NCBI RefSeq assembly: GCF_042477335.2 | Contig: NC_091247.1 | Span: forward strand, 232,079,001-232,143,000 | From: Ovis canadensis | Lineage: Eukaryota > Chordata > Mammalia > Artiodactyla > Bovidae | DNA length: 64,000 nucleotides | Reading direction: 5' to 3' | Shown here: positions 11,691 to 21,741 of the stretch, in pieces | Layout of the letters: every line of letters begins with the position of its first letter | Position numbering within the stretch: the first letter of the stretch is position 1 | The notes under the pieces: generated by a model | Seen by the model: only the letters and a program-made list of their open reading frames with translations | What the model was told of the DNA's origin: nothing | Database searches by the model: none | Translations under genes and position numbers: made by a program

Positions 11691-13599
11691 AAAAAAAGAA
11701 TGACACTTCATTTCTCTTTATTTTCATGCTTCTTCTGACACTTTGCACCTGATTCTGTTGGATTCTTAGGATGCTTACAAAACTCCAGGTCACAGAAAAG
11801 GAGGAATTCCCAGTGTGTTCAGCGTCTCAGGGAACAGGCACACATCACTTCTGCTGAATAGTCCAAGGAGATGTGAGGGTAACAATGAACCAAAACCACC
11901 AGAAAACCCCAGGAGGAGAGCAGCCCATGGATCGTGGAGCTGTTGTCGGCGGGGCTCACTCGGGGCAGCAGAGGACCCACAGGGTGGCTGGGCTTCCTGA
12001 GCCCCCAGACTGCTGGGGAAGGCTGCCGTCTTTCAGTGATGATTCAGGCTCCCCATCAGGAAAACCAGGCCAGATCTCAGCATCTCTGACTCAGTAAATA
12101 CCTTCAGGACCCATCCCAAGTCCACCCCTCTCCTCCTCTCTCTCAGGCAGCATGAATGCAGTGTGGGCTAGGTTGCTGATCATCCTGGGGTGCTAAGGCC
12201 AGGGCTGGCCACATAACTCACCACCCGGGGATTCTCGGGGTCATAAGGACTTACCTACTTCCCCATTCAGGTGAGGAACAGCAGTGTCTGTGACAGGCAG
12301 GGCGTCCCAATAAGGCAGAGGGACAGGCCGAGTCAAGGAGAGACGACGGGAGGCGGTCCGTGCGGGAAGCTGCCCAGGGCAGCACGGCCAGCCCCTCTGC
12401 TCAGGGACAGGCGGGCGCCCTCGTCACCAGAAGCAAACGCGGTTCAGCCGGGGTCCCAGGGCTGTGACTCACAGCAGGTAATGACACCAGCTTCTCGGTC
12501 CCTGAACCAGGCGGGCACTTGGGAATCTGGGATGGCCTAGGAGAGCCAAGCCAGGTGCAAGATCTGCCCATAGAGCCTGCGGACCTTGACACCCACTGGG
12601 CGGAGCCCAGAGAGAAGGGCTGACCGGTCACCAACTCTCAGTGAGGGGGAGGGCGGGAAGCTTTGGCCTGAGTCTCATTCCTAGGACCTACCTACAAGGG
12701 TAAAGACTGACCTGACCGTTGCTAGATTCTTTTTAACAGAAGCCCAGGGTTCCTACTGTACCCAGTTTCTAACGGGCCAAGGTGAAGATGGAAGAAAACG
12801 TTAGCATCCTTCCTTCCTGGATTCAGTTGTAAATTCATCCAATATTTACCAGACATTTTTATCACTATGATAAAGAACAAAATCTCTCTTTGAGAAGCTC
12901 ATTCTCTGCCGGTAATACAGAAAGTAACCCCGTCACAGGGCAGTGGAGAGTCCACTCGCTCCGCCCAGGAGTCTAGAAGCCCTGATATTCCCATGGGGAG
13001 AGGAGGTTCAGGTGAGTCTTTAAAAGTGAGACTTTTTTACCTGGAGGTGGAGGCAGCTAGTGTGAAGAACAGGAACGTTTGTGAAAATGAACCTCATTCT
13101 CCCCTTCTCCTCTCAGGTGCTGGACCACATGGGACCCTGGGCTGTTCTGTGAAATCCCCATGCCTCCCCCACCCCACCCCCCCAGTCACAGAGCATTTCC
13201 CTTCTCTCTGTTTTCCCTGAAACACGCTTCTCTTCCAGCGACAGACAGCTCATTCTTCCACTGGCTTCAGGCCTTTACTGAAATGCTCCCTCCTGCAGGT
13301 GAGATCCCACACCACACATGGAAAGCATCAGCTCCATCCTTCTCTTCCACTTGTCCTGCCCTCTCGCTCTCTCTTATTGCTTGCATCTCTGACAGCCTCT
13401 AGGGATGGGGCTGTGGGTGAAGGGAGAAGCGGGGAGAGGGTAGGGTGGTATCTTCTCTCCACAGGCTTTCCTGGCGAAGCTGTTTTTCTTCAGAGACAAG
13501 GCATGAATATAAACTGCAGGTAAATTGAAACTTAAATTGAAGGTGTTAATAAATTAAAAACATTAAGTGTGAAAGACAAAAAAACATGAAACCTTTTGG
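11691..13599. other. Unassigned stretch, possible L2 tail
   Basis: No gene recognised. Positions about 12,826-12,960 resemble an old L2 3' region (CATCCAATATTTACCAGAC followed by a diverged AAGAACAAAATCTC...GAAGCTCATTCTC block), at low confidence. Otherwise there are only short, domain-free overlapping frames. Confidence 0.35.
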
Positions 13600-14335
13600 A
13601 GCATACCTAACAAAATGCTATTATGATGTCTGGGGGAATGAAGAACTTCTTTAAAAAGCCAAACAGACGAGTAAGCAAAAGATGGATAAATATGATCACG
13701 TTACAAGTAACAACTGCCGCGCATCAAAAGACATCGTAAAATGAGGAAAGCAGAAGCCGGGGAGTGGGAGTGAATGAGCAACAAGTGTGAAGATCTTTCA
13801 CCAAGAAATATCTTTTTAAGGTAGATGTCAAAAACACATTAACAGGCATTGCATGGAAGGTGAAACATGGAAGTCCAAGGAACATTTAAAATGTGATCAA
13901 TTTCATTTGTGATAAATTAAATACGAGTTAAAATTGCAACAAAACACCATCTCACAGCTCACGGTTGAGCAAACATTTGTGAGTGACTATGAAAAGCCTG
14001 GTCCAGATGTGGAACAGAAGAAGCTGTCATTCTTTGTTGTAACATAGTACAGCTGGACAAGTGCACACCCTAGGTTTCATTAATTCCCATCCAGCTCATA
14101 AAGTAGATACATGTGAATGAGATTCTTAACAGCAAAGAGCTGTAAACAGCTCCAACATCCAGCAACAATAGAATGGATAGATTTGGTATGTTTAAAGTAT
14201 GGACTACTATATAGCAGTAAAGTAATTCAATGGATGCATACGAATGAATGGACCTCAGGAACTGATACCACACACAAAATAAATATTATGTCACAAAAGA
14301 ATAATCACTGTGATTCTGCTTACATAAAGGGACAA
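13600..14335 (+). mobile_element. Old L1 fragment (ORF2 3' end)
   Basis: A diverged but collinear match to the end of an ancient L1 ORF2. The recognisable order is a degraded CATGGAAGGTGAAACATGG region, the AACAAAACACCATCTCAC block, GATGTGGAACAG, the CAACATCCAGCAACA...AGAATGGATAGAT segment, and an ACTACTATATAGCAGT block. Many stops and indels indicate a pre-ruminant insertion. The exact L1M subfamily cannot be set by eye. Confidence 0.75.
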
Positions 14336-14664
14336 AAGAGGGAAAGCCTGTGCACTCTTTAGGAACTCATAGGCATGTGAAAATCTCAAATAAAAGGCAG
14401 GGAATGACATGGAATTGAGATATACAGAAAAATTAGAATCTGTTAAAATGAGAGTGGGCGCTGAGAACATGAGAATTTGCCTTTAATATTCTGCAAATTA
14501 TGCCCTTATATTACCTACAAGCTTTTCTTGGTATAATCTACTTCTCAGTAAGATTTGTGCCACATATCAAAATAAACCAAGTGGCATTTAATATAAAGTT
14601 TGATACCATAAACCTTAAGAATAAAGTGTAAATATGCATGCAATCTTGAGATGGGGAAGACCTT
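14336..14664. other. AT-rich spacer between fossils
   Basis: Lies between the L1 fragment and the MaLR LTR. It may continue the L1 3' UTR, but the match is not clear enough to assign. Confidence 0.35.
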
Positions 14665-15065
14665 GATAAACTCTGATGGACTGGGTTGTGTCCCCCCAGG
14701 TAGATGTGTTGACGCTCTAACCTGCAGGGACTCAGAATGTGACTGCATCTGCAGGCAGAGTTTCTAAAGAGATAAATAAATGGAGGCCTTTAAGTTGTGC
14801 CCTAATCCAGTATGACTCTTGTCCATGTAGGAAAAGGAAACTGAACACAGAAAGAAACCCCGGGAACGGGTGCACACAGGGGAAGGGCAAGTGAGACCCA
14901 GAGAAAGGCGTTGTCTGCAAGTGAGCAAGTCCTTGGGAGAATCCACCCCAAGCACACTGTGGCCTTGGATGTCCAGCCTCTGGAGCTGCAAGAAAACAGA
15001 TGTCTGCCCTTCAGGCTTCTGGGGATGCGCTATTTTGTCATGGCAGCCCCAGCAAACTAATAAAT
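14665..15065 (+). mobile_element. ERVL-MaLR LTR fossil (MLT1/MST-like)
   Basis: About 400 bp with the layout of a mammalian MaLR LTR: a GATGGACTGGGTTGTGTCCC opening, a central CACACAGGGGAAGGGCAAG region, CCAGCCTCTGGAGCTGCAAG near the 3' part, and a terminal TTTTGTCATGGCAGCCCCAG...CTAATAAA block. No internal coding region is attached, so it is probably a solo LTR. It is broken, highly diverged and very old, likely predating ruminants. Confidence 0.75.
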
Positions 15066-15219
15066 AAGCGTTACATTGAAAGCCAGAGCACACAGGAAAG
15101 GCTTCGTGGGCTTTACTACGACATCGCCAAACACTTACATGTCAAAGAGGAAACGGAAAGTTACAAACTCAAAACTATAATACACTTGACAAAAGTCTGA
15201 CATTGCCAACACATAGCTC

Positions 15220-15830
15220 CTAGAAGTGTGTAATAAAACAAGCAATCTAGCAGAAAGTTTGGCAAGATCCGTAAACTGAAATGCTCATTAAAGAAATACA
15301 AATGCTTGTTAGAAGACAGGAAAAAAAAGTCAACTTCCCTCAACAAATTAAGGCTGAGATATTATTTTGTCTTCTATTAAGGGATAAGAGCCTCATAAAA
15401 TAATAGCATACACATTTAACAAAGATTGTAGCCATCATCCTTGGCAGATCTAAGTATTCAACATTCCTTCTTGTTTGGTCTTTTGACAGTACATACAGAT
15501 CAAAAAGCGGTAAAAATGATTTATGCTTGGCATGGAAATTTTAAGTCCAACTCCTGGGAATTTATACCAAATAATTAAGTAAATATTTTGACATTAGAAT
15601 ATGTACTCTAATGTGAGAAATAATCTTTACTGTCAGCATAAGGATTTGGTTAAACAAAGTATAGCAACTTTCACACCATGGAAATGTTTAAATTGGAAAG
15701 GAAATAAGCCAAAATAGGAAGCGAGATCGTCTCTGATAGGTAGATTTTCTGAATTGTATACAAGTAAATTTAAATGTCTTCTTTCCTAGTTATCAATATT
15801 TTTCAAAGTTTGCTACAATAAAATACAGAT
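15220..15830 (+). mobile_element. Old L1 fragment, second copy
   Basis: AT-rich sequence collinear with another decayed L1 ORF2 3' end. The blocks are AAGTCCAACTCCTGGGAATT, GATTTGGTTAAACAAAGTAT and CACACCATGGAAATG. Open frames are short and interrupted. It is more diverged than the copy at 13,600. Confidence 0.6.
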
Positions 15831-15848
15831 GCCTTTGATAATAATGTG

Positions 15849-16056
15849 GTGGTGCTTTCATCTCTCAGTTGTGTCTGACTCTTTGTGAACCCATGGACTG
15901 TAGCGCACCAGGCTCCTCTGTCCATGGGTTTCCCAGGCAAGAATAGTGGAGTGGGTTGCCATTTCCTTCTCCAGGGGATCTTCCCGACTCAGGGATGGAA
16001 CCCATGTCTCCTGCACTGCAGGCAGATTTATTACAGCTGAGCCTCCAGGGAAGCGC
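15849..16056 (-). mobile_element. Bov-tA SINE, minus strand
   Basis: The complement carries a Bov-tA head at the right end (complement of GAGCCTCCAGGGAAGC), the central core (complement of GGCAAGAATAGTGGAGTGGG) and the 3' block (complement of CAGTTGTGTCTGACTC). Nearly full length. Confidence 0.92.
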
Positions 16057-16585
16057 AGCAAATCTATAAAGTCACGTCAAAGAGACATGAAAGCAGCTGA
16101 TGAGGGATCTGAGCAGAGTGGGAGTGGACCCCACCCCCCGTGGGTCTGAGCAGAGTGGGAAGTGGCCCCCGTGGGCCTGAGACCCAGGGACAGGACTCAT
16201 CTGCATTTGAATCCTGGTCACTCTCACTTGCTCTGTAAACTTGGCTCGGTTTCTAAAAGTACCAAAGTCCGAGTTTTGTCAGCTGCCTCAGAACCTTGTT
16301 TCCTGAACTCAAAGGGCTCAGAGTGGGCACAGAGAAAGGCTGCTTCTCACCAGCTCCTCCAACCTTGTACAGTGAAAAGTAGATTTTTAAAGTTGAGAGT
16401 AATGAGGTCTTTTTGAACCAAGGGGGATACAGAAGTAGAAACAGGCCAGATGGATGGAAAGAATCCAAAGTGGGACCAGAATCCAGAGGACGCTAAGCAT
16501 GGTCACCCTGTGCTCAGTATCATGAGTCATTCCCTGGGGTTTGGGGGGATTGCTAGCTACCCTCACTATACTAGCTGCCCTGACA

Positions 16586-16800
16586 GATGTGAAGAACTGA
16601 CTCACTGGAAAAGACCCTGATGCTGGGAAAGATTGAAGGCAGAAGGAGAAGGGGACGACAGAGGATGCGATGGCTGGATGGCATCACCGACTCGATGGAC
16701 ATGAGTTTAAGTGAACTCTGGGAGTGGGTGATGGAGAGGGAGGCCTGGTGCCCGTGGGGTCACAGAGAGTTGGACCTGACTGCATGAATGAACTGAACTG
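16586..16800 (+). mobile_element. BovB LINE, short 3' end
   Basis: Only the last ~215 bp of BovB remain, from the GACTCACTGGAAAAGACCCTG region through GATGGCTGGATGGCATCACC to a tail of GAACTGAACTGA. Strongly 5'-truncated, as is usual for LINE insertions. Confidence 0.9.
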
Positions 16801-16814
16801 AGCTCCCCTCATAG

Positions 16815-17030
16815 AAGTGCCAACGCGTGTCTTATCTCATGTAATTTTTCACACAGCTCTATGAGCAATAGGATTGTCATCTCTACTCTGGAAGTAAAGA
16901 AACAGGTGATTAAAGACATTAGGTGTCCTGTCCAAAATCACACAAGTAGACAGGGGTAGCGATAGGATGTGGATGTTTGTTTGACTCAGAGTCAGCTCCT
17001 ATTCGCCCCAACTCACACAAGCACAGTTTG
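16815..17030 (+). mobile_element. MIR SINE fragment
   Basis: An ancient MIR signature in order: TTATCTCATGTAATTTTTCACACA, CTCTATGAGCAATAGGATT, the AAGAAACAGGTGATTAAAG core, CCAAAATCACACAAGTAGAC, and GACTCAGAGTCAGCTCC. Diverged but collinear with the MIR consensus. Confidence 0.75.
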
Positions 17031-17135
17031 CTCCAAGGTTGTGCACTGAGAATGACTAGCTTCTTACCTCCGCATTTGATAACATATTGCTGTCACTTTC
17101 AGCTAGGCATCAGGAGAAAGAGAAAGATGCAAAGC

Positions 17136-18160
17136 TAAGAGAGATGGGAATACCAGACCACCTGACCTGCCTCTTGAGAAATCTGTATGCAGGTCAGGAA
17201 GCAACAGTTAGAACTGGACATGGAACAACAGACTGGTTCCAAATAGGAAAAGGAGTATATCAAGGCTATATATTGTCACCCTGCTTATTTAACTTATATG
17301 CAGAGTACATCATGAGAAACGCTGGACTGGAAAAAACACAAGCTGGAATCAAGATTGCTGGGAGAAATATCAATCACCTCAGATATGCAGATGACACCAC
17401 CCTTATGGCAGAAAGTGAAGAGGAACTAAAAAGCCTGTTGATGAAAGTGAAAGAGGAGAGTGAAAATGTTGGCTTAAAGCTCAACATTCAGAAAATGAAG
17501 ATCATGGAATCCGGTCCCATCACTTCATGGGAAATAGATGGGGAAACAGTGTCAGACTTTATTTTTTTGGGCTCCAAAATCACTGTGGATGGTGACTGCA
17601 GCCATGAAATTAAAAGATGCTTACTCCTTGGAAGAAAAGTAATGACCAACCTAGACAGCATATTCAAAAGCAGAGACATTACTTTGCCAACTAAGGTCTG
17701 TCTAGTCAAGGCTATGGTTTTTCCTGTGGTCATGTATGGATGTGAGAGTTGGACTGTGAAGAAGGCTGAGCGCCAAAGAACGGATGTGTTTGAACTGTGG
17801 TGTTGGAGAAGACTCTTGAGGGTCCCTTGAACTGCAAGGAGATCCAACCAGTCCATTCTGAAGGAGATCAGCCCTGGGATTTCTTTGGAAGGAATGATGC
17901 TGAAGCTGAAGCTCCAGTACTTTGGCCACCTCATGCGAAGAGTTGACTCATTGGAAAAGACTGATGCTGGGAGGGATTGGGGGCAGGAGGAGAAGGGGAC
18001 GACAGAGGATGAGATGGCTGGATGGCATCACCGACTCGATGGACATGAGTCTGAGTGAACTCTGTGAGTTGGCGATGGACAGGGAGGCCTGGTGTGCTGC
18101 GATTCATGGGGTCACAAAGAGTCGGACACGACTGAGTGACTGAGCTGAACTGAACTGAAG
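17136..18160 (+). mobile_element. BovB LINE, RT-to-3' end fragment
   Basis: A 1.0-kb 5'-truncated BovB starting at GAGATGGGAATACCAGACC, inside the reverse transcriptase. The frame from 17087 to 17830 reads through the GCVYQG..LSPCLFNLYAEY-type region and retains the YADD catalytic box (LRYADDTTLMAESEEEL). It then covers the C-terminal GCESWTVKKAERQRTD region before a stop at 17828 and a frame change. The BovB tail follows. The missing endonuclease and N-terminal RT make it non-autonomous. Confidence 0.95.
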
Positions 18161-19689
18161 TTTACATGGGGCACGTTGTGATATAAGGTCATTTTTTTTC
18201 CTGGTTACACTTTTCCGCCAGTGGTGAACAGCCCCCCCCCCCCCCCCCCCGGTTCTGGATGCTCATCTTTGAGGGATGGCGCTCACCTGGTGGTGAAGCT
18301 GCAGGCGCAAGGCCCCAGGAGCCCCCTTGTGCATCACCCTCTCTCAGCTCAGCTGTCTCCAGAGCATCTCCAGATCTAAGTAAGATCATGAGCACTCAGC
18401 CCTCCCAGCTGTTTCCCTGAGGCTCCTCTGCCTGCAGTCCCTTCCTGCCCCCAGGGAGGGCCTTTCTTATCTCCTCACATTTTCCCTTCCCTCTTTCTCA
18501 GGAGAGTGCCGTCTGAATTGCTTTTCAGAGGATACATATTATCGAATTACCTATCCTCATTCTAGCTCCCTGATACAAAGGAATTCTTCCTACTAGTAGG
18601 GGGGCCATGTATCTTTAAAAAAGATACATTTTTTAAAGAAAACATTTTAAATTTTAAAGAAATTCTTCCTACCAGTAGGGACCCATGTATCTTTACAAAA
18701 GATACATTTCCCTACCTGTATTCATTTCTTCCTGCTGGTTAACAAATGAGCACACGTTCACTTTCTCATCCATCTGGAGAAGTCTGAGGTGGATCTTGCT
18801 GCGTGGACATTGAGATGTCGGAGGGGTGTGCTCCTTCTGGAGGACCTGGGGGTGCTGTGCTCTTCCTAGGGGTCGAGGTGTCAGTGGGCTGCGTTCCTTC
18901 CTGACTCCCTCTCTGACTTCTGAGGACCCTTGGGACTACGTTGCACCCTCACCAGTGACCCGAGGGCCTCCGGGTGTAGATCCGTTCTTTAACCACACCC
19001 ACACAAGTCCCTTTTGCCCTGTGAGTTAACAGTCACAGGTTCTGGGGATTAGGACCCAGACGTCTTTAGGGGGAGGGAAACTGTTGATCACACTACTCTC
19101 TCTGCACAACTTGAGAGAAAATTACTTTAAACAATTGCAAGGTACCTTCACAACAGCTCAGAGTATCATCACCTACTAAAATATGACACACAGATAACAC
19201 AACAGTTGGGTCATAATGTGGGTCTCAATAAACAGGCCTAGAAGAATGCTTTCCTAATTTTTCACCAGCGAGAAACAATGATCAGGTTGCATTTGGGTGA
19301 CACCTGTCAGGGTCGTTTCCTGAAGCATGAGGTCGGGGAGGGTGGGTGCGGTCTGCACAGACAGGGCTGAGGCGGGCGAGGTCCCGGTGAACACAGGCAT
19401 GGAATCCAAGGGACAGCGAGGCCTCTGCAGGCTCAGGCAGGAGCAGCCCCGGACGTCAGGGTGGGAGCTGGGTGGGCAGGATGCGGCTGCGGGTGTGGGG
19501 GTCCCTGAGACGCCGAGACTTCTCACCACCGATTTGTGCAAGGGCCCCACCCTCTTTAACTCCTAGTTACCCCGTGATGTCCTGGTCTACAGCGTCCATT
19601 CAACACAAAAGGGCAGCGTATTAACAGCAGCGTGGCAGGACTGCAGAGGGCGGTTCGGCCCGCTGAGATCAAGAAGCACTTGAGAAGCA
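18161..19689. other. Unassigned stretch with local repeats
   Basis: No gene recognised. It contains a 19-base poly-C run at 18232-18250 and a duplicated hairpin block at 18582-18708, listed separately. Overlapping frames around 19,254-19,566 have no recognisable domain. Confidence 0.45.
18582..18708. repeat. Duplicated block containing a 10-bp stem hairpin
   Basis: A roughly 48-bp block starting AATTCTTCCTA at 18582 recurs with a few differences at 18661. Each copy contains perfect inverted arms ATGTATCTTT and AAAGATACAT around a three-base loop (about 18607-18629 and 18684-18706). The 31 bp between copies is A/T-rich. Confidence 0.85.
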
Positions 19690-20560
19690 GCACTTGAGAT
19701 GCTGAGCCCGGAGCCCCGGGAGACTCCTTCCGCCCCGGCCCGTCGGCGATCCCCAGCCCCGGAGCTTCCCGATCCGGTCTTCTGCTGGAGAGGGGCCCGG
19801 GCGACCGCACGTCTGAGCCCTGGGCCTCGCGACCGAGCTCGGGTGTGCCGCGCGCGCCCCTTCTTCCTGGTCCTCCGCTCCCGGTTCCCGCAGCGGCCGG
19901 AGGCCCAGGGTCGGGCTCGGGAAGACGAGCGGGCGGGGACGCGAGGCCCTGTTGGTGGCCGCGTAGGGGGAGCGGGTGCAGTTTCTCCCCGCGGGGCCGA
20001 GCCCGGCCGGTTGGAAGCCCTTAGCCCGGCGAAGGGGCCGCTGTGCCGCCCGCGGGATCCCCGGGTCCTCCGAATCTCCGGCCCGCGGGGGATCGGAACC
20101 GTCTCCGGGGCACGGAGACCGCCCCGCTCTCTCCTCGCCGCCTCCCGGCTTCTCGGGGCGCACCGGGCTCCCGGGTTCCTGCGGCGGCCAGGGGCCCGAA
20201 GCTCCTGCGGGGACGGGACCGCAGATCCCGCCCGGCCCGGGCCCTCCGTGCGCGTCGCCTGCCCCGCGGGCGCTGTTTCCCGGAGCGGCCGGCCGAGCGG
20301 CAGCCCCAGCCAGGGAGATGCGGCCGCTGGAGGCGCCGTCGGACAGGAACACGGGGCCGCCTGGGCTTCTGGCTCCGCCGCCCGCCCCAGCTGCAGCCGG
20401 AGGGCCGGTGGACACCAAGCGAGGCGGCTTCGCCGTCCGCCCGCGGAGCGCAGGGGCGGCCCCGAAACTACGACTCGGGGTCAACTGCACGCGCGCCGCT
20501 TCTTTGATCTATGTCTCCGGTGTGAAAGAACCCAGAGTTCCCACCCTCGGCGGAAGAAAG
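19690..20560. promoter_or_regulatory. CpG island, gene unknown
   Basis: About 0.9 kb of extremely GC-rich, CpG-dense DNA with a GCGGCCGC site near 20,320. Plus- and minus-strand frames of 290 and 273 codons cover the same bases and are Pro/Arg/Gly/Ala-rich without any domain, typical of stop-depleted GC DNA rather than genes. A promoter or first exon of an unidentified transcript is the most economical reading. Confidence 0.55.
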
Positions 20561-20959
20561 GTTCTCTATAAAGGTTTTGTAGACGGCGTTCTTTCCCCCC
20601 TAAAATAAGAGGGTTGGTGATTTGAAACGCCACCGTCACCCACGCTGTTGGCGGTGCGCCTGAAGGGCAGGTCTGAGCCTAACCCGCTGTGGGTGCGTGG
20701 AGCACAGAGCAGTGCCCGCCTCGGCTGCTCCTCAGCCGTCAGAGAGTCACTCTCAGGGCTGGACTCCAGCTCCAGGGCTGGGGCTGGAAAGGCGGCTTCT
20801 GTCCCGCTGGGAGCCTCAGTAGGTACTGACGGCTTGATGGGTGAGGAACTGTGCCCAGCAAGTAACTGCTGCTCAAAACTCGATGGGCGCCAGCGCGCAG
20901 CAGGAAAGGGGTACCGAACAGGACAGCTTCCCTCCTACTGGAGGCTGGGGACGCACAGA

Positions 20960-21440
20960 TGAGCTTGTTGCCGCAAAAAGAGAAATGCAGTGTTTCTTGT
21001 CCTGAGAACAAGGAAAGTAAACAGCGAAGACTGGACGAGAAACGTGACCGGTCGCCAAAGAGTTAATCACTCCTAGTTTTACTTGAGGTGTTTCTAACCT
21101 GTGTGTCTGTAACCGGGAGTCCCTGATCCTGCGTACTTTCCATCCTGCACACGTTTGTGCTCTCCCTGCACCCTCTTGTAGCAAGTCACCCCTTAGAGCT
21201 GTTTGCATTTCGGGAGGCAGGTGGCAGGCTGGCGAACCCAGGAGACCCAGGCTGTACACAGTCTCTCAGGTCCCCCAGGAGAGGACAGGGCCCTGTTCCT
21301 GGGGGGCTAGCCTGCTGTGTGCTCCCCTTGGCCAGCTGAGGAGTAAAGCCGTCTAATTCCTCCAAAATTCCGTCTCTGTATTTTTTAATTGAGCATTGGT
21401 GGGCAGAGAAAGGCGAGATTTTGGCAGTAACAAGGCAGCC
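20960..21440 (+). mobile_element. Possible ruminant ERV LTR fossil
   Basis: The segment carries a GAGTAAAGCCGTCTAATTCCTCC block, a poly-A-signal-like region as in ruminant ERV LTRs. It is followed by TTTTTTAATTGAGCATTGG and a GGCGAGATTTTGGC stretch resembling the edge of an ERV leader. No coding region is attached on the right, where unrelated DNA and BovB follow. Broken, age uncertain; the family call is tentative. Confidence 0.4.
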
Positions 21441-21741
21441 ACGCATGAGTGGGAGGCGGGGAGGGGGTGTGGAGTATCCTGGGGCAGGGGAGGACTTGAA
21501 CCTCTCACACCTCAGGCAGGTTTTGGTAATTTGGGTTTTGTTTTCTGAGTATAGATTTCATAGTTATAGCACATAGCACAATCACTGTTTTGGAATGGTG
21601 GTAACTATGGGTGGGAGCGTCCACTATAAATGGATAGAATAGGCCATTGCATCTTACGTCCCATGGACCAAATTCCACTCCCAAATTGTGCTGGTAGGGC
21701 CTGAAGCTAAAAATGGTTTTTATATCTTTAAATGGTTGAAA

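Noticed and set aside
19669-20571. 290- and 273-codon frames as a gene in the CpG island
   Set aside because: Both strands are open over the same bases because of extreme GC content. The compositions are Pro/Arg/Gly/Ala with no domain.
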